A stretch of 64,000 nt of DNA from Dehalococcoidia bacterium (lineage in GTDB: Bacteria; Chloroflexota; Dehalococcoidia; Tepidiformales; Tepidiformaceae), in the NCBI GenBank assembly GCA_020850615.1, contig JADZEI010000021.1, positions 1 through 64,000 of the forward strand. The letters are read 5' to 3'. This document shows, piece after piece, positions 1-8,669 of this stretch. The stretch's first letter is position 1. Each line of letters begins with the position of its first letter. The notes beneath the pieces are model-generated. The model had not been told where the DNA came from. It made no database searches and worked only from the letters and a program-made list of their open reading frames with translations. The position numbers and the translations under genes are program-made.

Positions 1-43
1 CGAGGTCGAGTCCCACGGTCTGGATGCTGGTATCGTGTGTCAT
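1..43 (-). CDS. 5' end of an unidentified gene (truncated by window)
   Basis: An ATG on the minus strand at 43-41 opens a frame that stays open to the window edge, giving fourteen residues beginning MTHDTSIQ. A GAGGAG Shine-Dalgarno sequence lies just upstream, at about 54-59. The fragment is too short to identify. The gene runs in the same direction as the DinB-like gene at 166-630 and is separated from it by about 120 bases without another gene. Confidence 0.5.
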   Translation of the reverse strand, partial: MTHDTSIQTVGLDL

Positions 44-165
44 TGCCGGTCACTCCTCTTTTTTGCAGCACAGTACGTGACTGCGCCGGGTGACCGGCCT
101 TCTCATGCCATCTACGCCTGCGGCGCCCTGGCCGCGTGGCCGAATCAAGCCTTGCGGCGCCGGGC

Positions 166-630
166 CTACAACAGGGGCCAGCGGGCGCTGGCTTCGTAGG
201 CGTGGGCGATGGGGTGGTGGATCCAGATCTGGGCGACGAGCTCCGCCTTCGACATCTCGTAACCGCCGAGCGTGACGACCTTCGCCAGGTCCGCTTCGTC
301 GAGGGATTCGACGAACTGGGCGGAGGCTTCGTGGCCTTCGATGATGGCAGCGAGCAGCTCGTCCTGGGTCTTTCCGCTGAGACCTTCGATGGCCTTCTGG
401 TTGCTGGCCGCGGCTGCATCGACGTTGAAGCCGTTGAGGACGCCGGCGTCGAGCAGCGGGTAGAGGCCCTTGGCGCCACCCGCGACGGCGGCGATGTGGG
501 TGAAGGCATCGCGGGTGGTCCACTGGTGGGCGAGCTGGTGGTCCCAGTTCTTGCAGTTGCGGCCGGCCGCGACGGCGCGCTGGCCGGCGAAGCGGATGCC
601 CTGGGCGAGTTCTTGCTTCGAGATGCTCAT
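166..630 (-). CDS. DinB/maleylpyruvate-isomerase-like protein
   Basis: This 154-residue protein looks like a small DinB-superfamily four-helix bundle of the mycothiol-dependent isomerase N-terminal type. Members bind a metal through three spaced histidines and often act on thiols or have unknown substrates. Candidate ligands are His in DAFTHIAA near residue 46, His in EGHEAS near 100 and the IHHPIAH cluster near the C terminus. There is no signal peptide, so it should be cytoplasmic. The start is the ATG preceded by AGGGGA a few bases upstream; a much longer open frame upstream of it overlaps the lipoprotein gene on the other strand and is not credible. Two further DinB proteins are encoded at 59913-61090. 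The substrate cannot be predicted. Confidence 0.75.
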   Translation of the reverse strand: MSISKQELAQGIRFAGQRAVAAGRNCKNWDHQLAHQWTTRDAFTHIAAVAGGAKGLYPLLDAGVLNGFNVDAAAASNQKAIEGLSGKTQDELLAAIIEGHEASAQFVESLDEADLAKVVTLGGYEMSKAELVAQIWIHHPIAHAYEASARWPLL

Positions 631-726
631 GAGGTCCCCTCCGGAAGAGTTCGCGGGATTGTAGCAGCGCGGGAGGGACAAGGCGGCTGAACCGCCGGGC
701 GCACGCCTCGCGGTATCCTGCGACGG

Positions 727-2082
727 ATGAGACGGCTGGCGGCGAACCTGGTGGTGGGATTGCTCGGGCTGGTGGTCGCTGCCTGCAGCGAGAGCGAGGG
801 GGATGGCACCGGGCCTGACACGGCGGTCGGGCGGACGGGCACGGCCACGGCATCGCCAACGGCGACCGCGGCGCCGAAGCAGCTCGGGACCGCGACCGGC
901 GCGCCGCACACGCAGCGGCCGCCGGACTTCGAGGCGCTGCCGGGGGCGGCCGCGGACTTCGGCGTGCTCGGCGGGTCGGTGTACCGAGTGGAGATGCCGG
1001 AGGAATGGAATGGCGAGCTGGTGCTGTACGCGCATGGCGTGCGGCTCGAAGGGAACGAGCTGAGCGTGGGCAGCCCGAACCGGGCGCTGCGCGAGCGCTG
1101 GATCAGCGAGGGCTACGCGTGGGCGGCCAGTTCGTACAGCGAGAACGGCTACGTGCCGGGGCTGGGCGCGGACGCCACGAACGAGGTGCTCGACTACGTG
1201 ACGAAGAAGTACGGCGAACCGGAGCGGACGTACCTGTACGGAGTCTCGATGGGCGGGCACGTGACGGCGCTGCTGCTCGAACACTTCCCGGAGCGGTACA
1301 ACGGCGGGCTGGCCGTCTGCGGGGCCCTCGGCGGCCAGGAGCAGATTGACTACCTGGTCGCGTGGGGCATGGCCGCGGAGTACATCAGCGGGGTCACGCT
1401 GCCGACCGGGCAGGGGAGCGCAGCCATGGCCGCCGCGCTCATGAGCCGCCTGCCGAAGGCGCTGGGGAGCCTCGACGCGCCGACGGAGAAGGGGCAGCAG
1501 TTCATCAGCGTGGCGCGGGAGCTTTCCGGCGGCGAGCGGCCGTTCTTCCTGGAAGGGCTGCGGCTGAACTACCAGCTCAACTTCGGGCTGCTGTTGCTGG
1601 ACCCGAACCGGACGACGCTGGCCGGCAGCGCGGCGACGAACGAGGACACCGAGTACGACATCGACGACGCGCTGGGGATCAGCGACGAGCAGCTGAACGC
1701 GGGGATCCGGCGGCTCCCGGCCAACACCGAGGCCCGCGACGGCGACGCGCACCCGGATGCGGTGCCGACCACCGGGCGGATCGAGGACCCGCTGATCACG
1801 CTGCACAACACGGGCGACCTCTTCGTGCCGATCACGAACGAGGTTTCGTACCGGGAGAAGGCGGAGGCGGCGGGAGCCGGCGACCTGCTGGTCCAGCGCG
1901 CCATCCGCGACGCGGGCCACTGCGAGTTCAGCGACGAGGAAGTCGTGACTGCCTGGGACGACCTGGTGGAGTGGGTGGAGGACGGGAAGCGGCCGGGCGG
2001 CGATGACCTGACCGGCGACCTTTCGGACATCGGCCGCGCCTACACGAACCCGGTGCGCCCCGGAGACCCGGGCACGAAGTAG
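727..2082 (+). CDS. secreted alpha/beta-hydrolase lipoprotein
   Basis: The 451-residue product begins with a lipoprotein signal peptide ending in the lipobox VAAC, with Cys20 as the expected lipidated residue. A Thr/Ala/Pro-rich linker to about residue 60 follows, and then an alpha/beta-hydrolase domain. The nucleophile elbow is GVSMGG with Ser174. An Asp in the NTGDLF segment and a His in DAGHCEF fit the rest of a catalytic triad. It probably cleaves esters or amides outside the cytoplasmic membrane, but the substrate is unknown. There is no Shine-Dalgarno sequence; instead TATCCT at 714-719 sits seven bases before the ATG, suggesting a leaderless mRNA. The gene is transcribed divergently from the DinB-like gene. 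Confidence 0.8.
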   Translation: MRRLAANLVVGLLGLVVAACSESEGDGTGPDTAVGRTGTATASPTATAAPKQLGTATGAPHTQRPPDFEALPGAAADFGVLGGSVYRVEMPEEWNGELVLYAHGVRLEGNELSVGSPNRALRERWISEGYAWAASSYSENGYVPGLGADATNEVLDYVTKKYGEPERTYLYGVSMGGHVTALLLEHFPERYNGGLAVCGALGGQEQIDYLVAWGMAAEYISGVTLPTGQGSAAMAAALMSRLPKALGSLDAPTEKGQQFISVARELSGGERPFFLEGLRLNYQLNFGLLLLDPNRTTLAGSAATNEDTEYDIDDALGISDEQLNAGIRRLPANTEARDGDAHPDAVPTTGRIEDPLITLHNTGDLFVPITNEVSYREKAEAAGAGDLLVQRAIRDAGHCEFSDEEVVTAWDDLVEWVEDGKRPGGDDLTGDLSDIGRAYTNPVRPGDPGTK

Positions 2083-2122
2083 GCCGCTTGCCAAGCGCGC
2101 GCGGGCGTCGCAGAGTGCGCGG

Positions 2123-2524
2123 GTGAACCTGTTTTTCGATGTCGACGACACCCTGATCACGTGGGACGTGAAGCTCCGGCCCGGCGTGATGGAGGTGTTC
2201 GAGCAGCTCCGGCGGGATGGCCACGACCTCTACCTCTGGAGCGGCTACGGCCCGCGCTGGGAGGTCGTGCGGCGCTTCGAGATGCACGACCACATCATCA
2301 ACTGCTTCTGGAAGCCGCTGTACGACCATCACGTGCGGCTGGTCGAGCTGGGTGTGCCGTTCGTGCCCGACTACGTCATCGACGACCACCACCAGGTGGT
2401 CGATGCCTTCGGCGGGACGCTGGTGGAACCGGCCGGGCGGCCATTCGTGGTCGACCGGGAGATGGAACGCGTCTACGCGGAGATCACGGCCTTCGCGCAG
2501 CGAAACGCGGCGTCGCGGGCCTGA
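2123..2524 (+). CDS. HAD-superfamily hydrolase (small)
   Basis: This 133-residue cytoplasmic protein has the HAD motif I signature DVDDTL at residues 6-11, where the two Asp residues would be the nucleophile and the acid-base. A Ser in YLWSGYG near residue 40 fits motif II. Acidic residues in VIDDHHQVVD near residue 88 could bind Mg2+. It is short and lacks a large cap, so it is a minimal phosphatase-like HAD protein of unknown substrate. Translation starts at a GTG. The next gene begins two bases after its stop, so the two are probably co-transcribed. Confidence 0.75.
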   Translation: MNLFFDVDDTLITWDVKLRPGVMEVFEQLRRDGHDLYLWSGYGPRWEVVRRFEMHDHIINCFWKPLYDHHVRLVELGVPFVPDYVIDDHHQVVDAFGGTLVEPAGRPFVVDREMERVYAEITAFAQRNAASRA

Positions 2525-2525
2525 C

Positions 2526-3083
2526 GTGGCGGCGACCATTATCCTCGTCCGCCACGGGCTGCCGGCGATCGACCGGGCCGTGCCCTCGGAGGCGTGGCAG
2601 CTCGACCCGGCCGGGCTGGGCGACATCTCGCGGATGGTGGAAGCGCTGCCGGTGCCGCTCGAGCGGCAGGTGTTCCACAGCCCGTTGCCGAAGGCGGCCG
2701 CGACGGCGAGCGTGTTCTCGGTCGTGCGAGGGTTGCAGCTCGTGGCCGACGAGCGGCTGCGCGAAGCCGACCACGACGGCGGCTGGATCGACGACTATGC
2801 CGCGGTGGCACGCGCGTACGTCAGCGGCGAGCCGCTCGCGGGCTGGGAACCGCAGGCCGACGTGGTACGGCGGATGTCCGAAGCCATCGACGAGGCGACC
2901 GGCACGCGAGAGGGCACGGTCGCGTTCGTGACGCACGGGCTGGCGATGAGCCTGTTCCTGGCGTCGCGGACGCACTTCGACGCGGCCGAGTTCTGGGCCG
3001 GGCTGAGCCTGCCGGATGCGTGGCGGCTGGACCGCACGGGCGAGCTGACCCGCCTCGTGCGGACCGCGTCGCCAGGCGGCTGA
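2526..3083 (+). CDS. histidine phosphatase family protein
   Basis: The 185-residue product matches the phosphoglycerate-mutase / SixA branch of the histidine phosphatases. The catalytic phospho-accepting His10 is in ILVRHG and the second histidine, His137, is in FVTHGLA. Such enzymes remove phosphate from small molecules or phosphoproteins, and the target here is not evident. The GTG start is one base after the upstream HAD gene's stop. An open frame extends further upstream but overlaps the HAD gene completely, so this start was chosen. Pairing of two unrelated phosphatase folds suggests a joint role in processing a phosphorylated metabolite, which is an inference. It converges on the cupredoxin gene. 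Confidence 0.8.
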   Translation: MAATIILVRHGLPAIDRAVPSEAWQLDPAGLGDISRMVEALPVPLERQVFHSPLPKAAATASVFSVVRGLQLVADERLREADHDGGWIDDYAAVARAYVSGEPLAGWEPQADVVRRMSEAIDEATGTREGTVAFVTHGLAMSLFLASRTHFDAAEFWAGLSLPDAWRLDRTGELTRLVRTASPGG

Positions 3084-3084
3084 G

Positions 3085-3624
3085 TCAGGCGCGGCGGCGA
3101 AGGGCGACAGCAGCTCCACCGACGGCGAGGGCGGCAGCGGCGGCGCCAGCCGCGTACCAGGCGATGTTGCCAGCGGATTCGGACCCTTCGGCGAGCCCGG
3201 AACCCGCGGACGGCGCGGCAGGGGAGGCAGTGGTGCCGCCGCCGACCGGCGTGTTCGTGCCCGCAGCCGGAGTGTTCGCGGCTGCGGCGGCGACCGTGAT
3301 CGTGCCCTTCATCGTCGGGTGGACCTGGCAGAAGTAGGTGAACGTGCCGGCTGTGGCGAACGTGACGCTGCCCGTCGCGCCCGGGGCGATGTTGCCGGTG
3401 TCGAACGCGGGGGCGACGCCGGGGTCGGACGTGGCGGTGTGGGGCGCGGTGTCGCCGTTGGTCCATATCACGCGGTCGCCGGCGGTGATAGCGAGCGGCC
3501 CGCCGAACTGGAGGTTCTGGATCGTGACGGCGCGGTCGGCGGCGACGGCCGAACCGGGCGCGGCGATGACGGCCGCGCCGAGCAGGGCAGCTGCGATACC
3601 GGGGAGAGCGAGTCTGCGGATCAT
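3085..3624 (-). CDS. membrane-anchored cupredoxin (plastocyanin-like)
   Basis: The 179-residue product has an N-terminal signal peptide (about residues 1-28, ending near AVAA), a cupredoxin domain, a Thr/Ala/Pro-rich linker and a C-terminal transmembrane helix followed by RRRA. The type 1 copper ligands are visible: His in APHTATS and the Cys-x2-His-x2-Met set in FCQVHPTM. It should be an extracytoplasmic copper protein tethered to the membrane, carrying electrons or handling copper. The start is the ATG behind GGAGGA. A longer open frame upstream lacks a signal peptide and was rejected. The anti-sigma and sigma genes lie upstream on the same strand, separated by about 220 bases. Confidence 0.85.
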   Translation of the reverse strand: MIRRLALPGIAAALLGAAVIAAPGSAVAADRAVTIQNLQFGGPLAITAGDRVIWTNGDTAPHTATSDPGVAPAFDTGNIAPGATGSVTFATAGTFTYFCQVHPTMKGTITVAAAAANTPAAGTNTPVGGGTTASPAAPSAGSGLAEGSESAGNIAWYAAGAAAAALAVGGAAVALRRRA

Positions 3625-3846
3625 GGTGCTTCCTCCATCGCCCCCTCTGGGGGCTCGATGGGGCGGACTACGTAGCGGACGGCGGTGGCGGACGGGGGAG
3701 GGGTAAAGGGGGGTGAACCGGTGGGGTGGGACGGTTGCGGGGGTGGTCCGTAGCTGCGAGGGTCGAAGGCTACCGTGCGGCATGATCCTGGGGGCCGCGG
3801 AGCCGATGCTCCGCGACTACGCCTGCGGCGCCCCGACGGTGGCCTG

Positions 3847-4554
3847 CTACTGCCAGCGGGTGATAAGGACGTTGGGGCCTTCGGGGGTGGGGCTGCCGCC
3901 GTCCTGTTCCTTCGTGAGCCAGACGCCGCCGATGCTCTCGAAGTCCTCGGGGAGGGTGGCGATGCGGACCGAGCGCCCGTCGCTATCGGGGCGGAAGGTG
4001 AAGGCGCTGATGCGGGTGCCGTCGCGGTGCATGAACCAGAACTGGTAGACCTCGCCTTCGGGGAGCTGGGGCAGGCCCCAGGCGTTCAGCAGCGCGGAGT
4101 TGCCCTGGTGGTCGACGAGCAGGACGCCGCCGCTGTTCGTGCCCGCGGCCTCGGCGCGCTGGAGCTGCACGCGCTCGGCGCGCTCGGGGACGACGGCCAC
4201 GAAATCGCCGCCGCCGTCGCGGCCGGCCAGGTAGCCCGCGGAGCCGGCGACAACCGCGATGACGACCGCGGCGGCGATCGACGCCGGGAATACCCAGCGG
4301 GATCGGCCGGCGGGGCGGGGCGGCGCGAGACGGGCCCGGATGGCGTCGCGGACACGGGGTGATGGCGCGGCCGGGGCAGCGAGCGCGAACGGGAGCGCGC
4401 CCACGACCGCGGCGTACTCGTCGCCGATGACCCGGCAGTGGGCGCAGGATTCGCAGTGCTCGGCGATGCCGGGCCAGGGCTCGCCGCCTTCCAGGGCCCA
4501 GACCGCCATGTCGTCGCGGACTTCGTCGCAGCTCAGCGTGGCCGGGCGGCTCAT
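3847..4554 (-). CDS. RskA-type anti-sigma factor
   Basis: This 235-residue protein has the layout of a zinc-associated anti-sigma factor. The N-terminal cytoplasmic part contains the HxxxCxxC motif as HCESCAHC near residue 34. One transmembrane helix follows at about 94-116, and then an extracytoplasmic domain of the RskA family. It would hold the ECF sigma factor encoded just upstream at the membrane and release it on a signal. Its ATG overlaps the sigma stop codon as ATGA, so the two are translationally coupled and made in similar amounts. The cupredoxin downstream could be part of the response, but no shared promoter can be seen. Confidence 0.87.
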   Translation of the reverse strand: MSRPATLSCDEVRDDMAVWALEGGEPWPGIAEHCESCAHCRVIGDEYAAVVGALPFALAAPAAPSPRVRDAIRARLAPPRPAGRSRWVFPASIAAAVVIAVVAGSAGYLAGRDGGGDFVAVVPERAERVQLQRAEAAGTNSGGVLLVDHQGNSALLNAWGLPQLPEGEVYQFWFMHRDGTRISAFTFRPDSDGRSVRIATLPEDFESIGGVWLTKEQDGGSPTPEGPNVLITRWQ

Positions 4555-5168
4555 CGTGTGCCCTCCACGAGGATGGCCCGGAGCTGGTCGAGCGCGGCGC
4601 GGATGCGGCCCTTGGTGGTCCCGAGCGGCTGGCCCAGGGCGAGCGCGGCCTCCTGGTGCGTCATGCCAGCGAAGTAGACCAGCTCGACGACGGCACGGCG
4701 CTCGGGCGACAGGGCATCGAGGGCCGCGCGGACGGTCTCGCGGTTCGTCGCCCACTCCGCCAGGTCGAAGCCGTCGTCGTGGCGGGGCTGGTCGGGGAGG
4801 GGCTCGCGCTCGCGCTGACGGGCACGGTGGTGGCGCGAGCGCAGGACGTCGACAGCGCGGTTGCGGGTGATCCCGAAGAGCCAGGCGGCGACGTTGCCGC
4901 GGGCGGTGTCGAAGGTGGCGCTGCCTTCCCAGACGCGGACGAAGACGTCCTGAAGCACCTCCTCGGCGGTCTCGCGTTCACCCACCACGCGGAGGGCGAG
5001 GGCGAAGAGCAGCCGGTTGTAGCGGTCGTAGAGCTCGAGGAGGGCGGATTCGTCGCGCGCCCGGATGCGGGCAAGGATGTCGCCATCGGCGGGCGCGGCG
5101 GAGCGCGCGAGCGGGAGGAGCTGCGGCGGGGCCAGGGCCTCGGGAAGGTCCAACGCAATGCCCACCAT
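4551..5168 (-). CDS. ECF sigma factor (SigK-like)
   Basis: A 205-residue group 4 sigma factor. Region 2 includes YDRYNRLLFAL and AEEVLQDVFVRVW with the FGITRNRAVD segment (roughly residues 40-110). Region 4 (about 145-200) has LSPERRAVVELVYFAGMTHQEAA and a helix-turn-helix. Together with the overlapping RskA-type gene it resembles the SigK/RskA system of actinobacteria, which responds to envelope or redox signals. The chosen ATG at 5168 is preceded only by GGGGGA. An in-frame ATG about 23 codons upstream is possible but gives a less family-like N terminus. It is divergent from nadE. Confidence 0.87.
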   Translation of the reverse strand: MVGIALDLPEALAPPQLLPLARSAAPADGDILARIRARDESALLELYDRYNRLLFALALRVVGERETAEEVLQDVFVRVWEGSATFDTARGNVAAWLFGITRNRAVDVLRSRHHRARQREREPLPDQPRHDDGFDLAEWATNRETVRAALDALSPERRAVVELVYFAGMTHQEAALALGQPLGTTKGRIRAALDQLRAILVEGTR

Positions 5169-5326
5169 GGATTTGCCATCCCCCGGGCGGTGCAGGCGCC
5201 CAACGAGACTACGTGGCAGGGAGCCATTCTGGATCATCCGCGCGGGCAGGACGTTCAGCAATGGGAAAGCCACGCGGCCGGCGGGGCTGCGTCGTGCGCG
5301 GCGGGCTTCGCCCCTATGATTGCGGC

Positions 5327-7315
5327 ATGACGCTGGACTTCCTCGATGTACGCGGGCACGGCTATCTGCGGGTGGCGGTGTGCGTGCCACGCGTGCGGGT
5401 GGCGGACCCGGCGTTCAACGCCCGCGCGCACGTGGAGGCATTGCGCCAGGCGCATGCGCGCGGCGCCCGCTACGCGCTCTGCCCCGAGCTCGGGCTGAGC
5501 GGCTATTCGGCGAACGACCTGTTCTTCCAGGAGTCGCTGCGGCGGGGCTGCGAGGCGGCGCTGGCGGAGGTGATGCGCGAGACGGACGGCACGGGGCTCG
5601 TCGTCTCGGCCGGGATGCCATTAGCGGTGGATGGCTCGCTCTACAACTGCGCGGTGACGTTCCAGGACGGGCGGATCCTCGCGGTGGCACCGAAGTCGTA
5701 TCCGCCGAACTACCGGGAGTTCTACGAGCTGCGCTGGTTCCAGCCGGCCGCGAACGCGCGCGCCACGAGCGTGACGCTTCTCGGGCAGGAGGTGCGGTTC
5801 GGCACCGACGTGCTCATCGACGTGCCGGGGGAGCCGCGATTCACCCTGCACACGGACATCTGCGAGGACATCTGGGTGCCGGTGCCGCCGGGGACGATCG
5901 CGGCGCTTTCGGGCGCGACGGTGCTGGCGAACCTGTCGGCTTCGAACGTCACGGTGGCGAAGGCGGACTACCGGCGCGAGCTGGTCGACATGTCCTCGGC
6001 GAAGAACATCGCGGTGCAGCTCTACAGCGCGGCCGGGTTCGGCGAATCGACCGCGGACCTGGCCTGGGACGGCCACGGGATCATCGCCGACCGGGGCGAG
6101 ATCGTGACCGAGACGGGCCGGTTCGGGCTCGACGGCGAGGTGGCGGTCGCGGATGTGGACATAAACGCGCTGGCGGCCGACCGGATGCGGATGACGTCGT
6201 TCGGGCAGAACGCGGCGGCGTTCGCGCGGCCGGTGCGGCGAGTGGCGGCGAGCGCGGCCGAGGGCTCCGCGGAGCCGTACCGGGAGCTCCTGCGGCGCGT
6301 GGCGGCGCAGCCCTACGTGCCAGCCGACCCGGCGAAACGGGACGAGCGCTGCCGCGAGGTGTTCCTGATCATGGCGAGCTCGCTCGCGCGACGGCTGATG
6401 GCGCTGCCCGAACACCTGCGGCGTATGACCATCGGCGTCTCCGGCGGGCGGGATTCGACGCTCGCGCTGCTGGTGGCCGCGCAGGCGCTGGACATGCTCG
6501 CGCTGCCGCGGGAGCGGCTCATCGGCGTGACCCTGCCGGGCTTCGGCACTTCGAGCGCGACCTACAACGCGGCCGTGGCGCTGATGCAGGGGATCGGCGC
6601 CACCGTCCGGGAGATCGACATCCGAGACGTGTCGAGCGATGTGCTGCGGGCGATCGGCCACGAGTTCGAACGCCACGATGTGACCTTCGAGAACGTGCAG
6701 GCGTGGACCCGGAAGTTCCTGCTGTTCGCGATCGCGTCGGAGGAACAGGCGATCGACCTGGGGACGAGCGACCTCTCGGAGCTGGCGTTGGGCTGGACAA
6801 CGTACGGCGGCGACCACATGTCGCACTACGGCGTAAACGCGGGCGTGCCGAAGACGCTGGTCTCGCACCTGATCGCGTGGGCGGCGGAGGTGCAGTTCGC
6901 GGCCGACCGGCCGGTGGCGGACGCGCTGCGTGCGGTGCTGGCGACGCCGATCACGCCGGAGCTGCTGCCGCTCGCGGAGGATGGGACGCCGCAGCAGCTC
7001 TCGGAGGACACCGTCGGGCCGTACGAGCTGGTGGACTTCTTCCTGTACCACGTGACGCGCTTCGGGTTTGGGCCGCGGCGGGTGGCGCGGATGGCACTGC
7101 ACGCGTTCGAAGGGCGGTACACGCTGTCGGAGATCCGGCGCTGGCTGGAGGTGTTCATCCGGCGGTTCTTCGCGATGCAGTTCAAGCGGGACTGCGTGCC
7201 GGACTCGCCGAAGGTGGGGTCAGGTGGGTCGCTGAGCCCGCGGGGGGACTGGCGGATGCCATCGGATGCGACGCCGGAGGCGTGGCTGGCGGAGCTGGCG
7301 ACGATCCCCGCGTGA
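5327..7315 (+). CDS. nadE: glutamine-dependent NAD+ synthetase
   Basis: The 662-residue protein has the two domains of the long NadE. An N-terminal nitrilase-type glutaminase carries Glu54 (CPELGLSG), Lys123 (VAPKSY) and Cys179 (DICEDIW). A C-terminal adenylating synthetase has the PP-loop SGGRDS at 372-377. It makes NAD+ from nicotinic acid adenine dinucleotide using glutamine nitrogen, in the cytoplasm. The length is normal for the family. The ATG at 5327 was chosen because TATGAT (5315-5320) ends six bases before it and no Shine-Dalgarno sequence is present, suggesting a leaderless mRNA. nadB, for an earlier step of the same pathway, starts near the other end of this window. Confidence 0.95.
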   Translation: MTLDFLDVRGHGYLRVAVCVPRVRVADPAFNARAHVEALRQAHARGARYALCPELGLSGYSANDLFFQESLRRGCEAALAEVMRETDGTGLVVSAGMPLAVDGSLYNCAVTFQDGRILAVAPKSYPPNYREFYELRWFQPAANARATSVTLLGQEVRFGTDVLIDVPGEPRFTLHTDICEDIWVPVPPGTIAALSGATVLANLSASNVTVAKADYRRELVDMSSAKNIAVQLYSAAGFGESTADLAWDGHGIIADRGEIVTETGRFGLDGEVAVADVDINALAADRMRMTSFGQNAAAFARPVRRVAASAAEGSAEPYRELLRRVAAQPYVPADPAKRDERCREVFLIMASSLARRLMALPEHLRRMTIGVSGGRDSTLALLVAAQALDMLALPRERLIGVTLPGFGTSSATYNAAVALMQGIGATVREIDIRDVSSDVLRAIGHEFERHDVTFENVQAWTRKFLLFAIASEEQAIDLGTSDLSELALGWTTYGGDHMSHYGVNAGVPKTLVSHLIAWAAEVQFAADRPVADALRAVLATPITPELLPLAEDGTPQQLSEDTVGPYELVDFFLYHVTRFGFGPRRVARMALHAFEGRYTLSEIRRWLEVFIRRFFAMQFKRDCVPDSPKVGSGGSLSPRGDWRMPSDATPEAWLAELATIPA

Positions 7316-7341
7316 TTTTCGATTTTCGATTTTCGATTTCC
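7314..7341. repeat. period-7 tandem repeat (GATTTTC x4)
   Basis: Three perfect copies and one imperfect copy of GATTTTC follow one another. The first copy overlaps the nadE stop codon. It is strikingly AT-rich compared with its surroundings and is one of six heptamer repeat blocks in this window. Confidence 0.9.
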
Positions 7342-7869
7342 GCGGAGCGCACGGGCGTCGGCCGGTGAGCGGGACGTGATGCGGTGCGCGGGGCGGTGGC
7401 TGCGCGAGGCTAGGTCACCGAGGGGATGGCAGGGCTTCGCTGCGGCATCCGTTGGGCTGACGCTCGTGCCCACAAGGGGCACCGGCTACACCCGGGGTCG
7501 GCGTCCGTGGCGGTGCGCGCGGCGGTGTCGATGGGGGCGCGCGGGCGCTCGCTCACGCGCGCGCTACTGATCGCTCGTGCCCACAAGGGGCACCGGCTAC
7601 ACCCAGGGCGGCGCCTTCTTGGGAACGAGCCGGGGCCCCGCACTGGCCCCGGCCTGTCTGATGGGGGGAACATCCACCCGCCCGGGCGATGTCGAGGCCC
7701 CTCTCTGGTGATAGTCGGCTGGTGGGGCGGGGGCGTGAATGGGCGGGCGAAACCCGAAAGTGGCGTCAGCGAAACGCGGGCGTGACATCGATCTATGGCC
7801 GGGCGGGCCCGCAACAATGGGCCGAAGTGTCTAGAATCGCCCCCGAAACAGGGAACCGGGGGTACGAAT
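7342..7869. other. gene-free gap with a 33-bp direct repeat
   Basis: No convincing gene lies in this stretch. It contains an identical 33-bp sequence twice, at 7461-7493 and 7572-7604 (111 bases apart), including CCCACAAGGGGCACCGG. A diverged copy of the 7435-7480 part occurs inverted at about 59650-59710, sharing the 15-base core CCGTTGGGCTGACGC (7449-7463 here). A TAGAAT hexamer at 7832-7837 could be the -10 element for the next gene. Short open frames here translate the repeats and are not supported as genes. Confidence 0.75.
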
Positions 7870-8658
7870 GTGACGACAGAGCTGGACTGGGCGCCGAAGG
7901 AGTGTGGCATCGGCGCCGCGACGGTGCGCTACCGCAGCGCGGGGCAGGGCCCGGCGTTGCTCTACCTGCCGCACGACAACGGCTACGGCCCGAGCAAGGA
8001 CTTCCTCGCCTCGCTGGCGCGCGACTACACGGTCGTGGCGCCGTGGCTGCCGGGGTTTCACGACGGCGGGCCGCCGGAGGAGTGGGCCTGGCTGAAGGAC
8101 ACGGGCGACCTCGCGCTCGCGCTCTCGGCGTTCGTGCGCAAGCTCGGGCTGAGCGGCGCGACGGTGCTCGGGCTGGGGTACGGCGGCTGGCTGGCCGCGG
8201 AGATGGCGGTGGCGCGGCCGGACGCGTTCGCGAAGCTCGTGCTGGTGGCGCCGATGGGGCTGCGCACGGAAGGGGCGGCGATCTACGACCAGTTCCTCGT
8301 GAGCAGCGGGCACTACGCCGAGCGCGCCTACCACGACCCCGCGCGGTTCGTGCAGGCGTACGGCGAAGAGACGCCGTTCGAGCAACTCGAAGCGTGGGAG
8401 ACGGACCGGGAGATGCTCTGCCGCATCGCCTGGAAGCCGTACCTCTACTCGCCGGCGCTGGAGCAGCTCCTCGCGGGGCTGGACGTGCCGGCGGTCATCG
8501 CGCACGGCGACGACGACCGGATCGTGCCGCGCGGCATCTCCGAGCGGTACGCGGCGGCGATCCCCGGCGCGAAGCTGGTGGACCTGCCGGGCTGCGGCCA
8601 CGCCGCCGAATTCGAACAGCCGGACGCGCTGCGCGCGCTGCTGGCGCAGGCCGGTTAG
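7870..8658 (+). CDS. alpha/beta-hydrolase-fold protein lacking the nucleophile Ser
   Basis: The 262-residue product has the strand and loop pattern of an alpha/beta hydrolase. At the nucleophile elbow, where G-x-S-x-G is expected, it reads GLGYGG (residues 101-106), so the nucleophile position is Gly103. The acid loop (HGDDDRIV) and the catalytic-type His (GCGHAAEF) remain. It could be a non-hydrolytic member, a lyase-like enzyme or a partner of the downstream monooxygenase. The start is a GTG preceded by a GGGGG stretch; further upstream in-frame codons lie in repeat-like DNA. The luciferase-like gene begins 11 bases after its stop, so they form an operon. It is cytoplasmic, with no signal peptide. 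Confidence 0.75.
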   Translation: MTTELDWAPKECGIGAATVRYRSAGQGPALLYLPHDNGYGPSKDFLASLARDYTVVAPWLPGFHDGGPPEEWAWLKDTGDLALALSAFVRKLGLSGATVLGLGYGGWLAAEMAVARPDAFAKLVLVAPMGLRTEGAAIYDQFLVSSGHYAERAYHDPARFVQAYGEETPFEQLEAWETDREMLCRIAWKPYLYSPALEQLLAGLDVPAVIAHGDDDRIVPRGISERYAAAIPGAKLVDLPGCGHAAEFEQPDALRALLAQAG

Positions 8659-8669
8659 GAGGCAGGGCC

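Noticed and set aside
630-2160. Long minus-strand open frame upstream of the DinB-like gene
   Set aside because: It is the antisense shadow of the lipoprotein and HAD genes. The clear Shine-Dalgarno at 630 marks the real start.
7376-7910. Short open frames in the gap after nadE
   Set aside because: They translate the 33-bp repeat and have no Shine-Dalgarno or family-like sequence.
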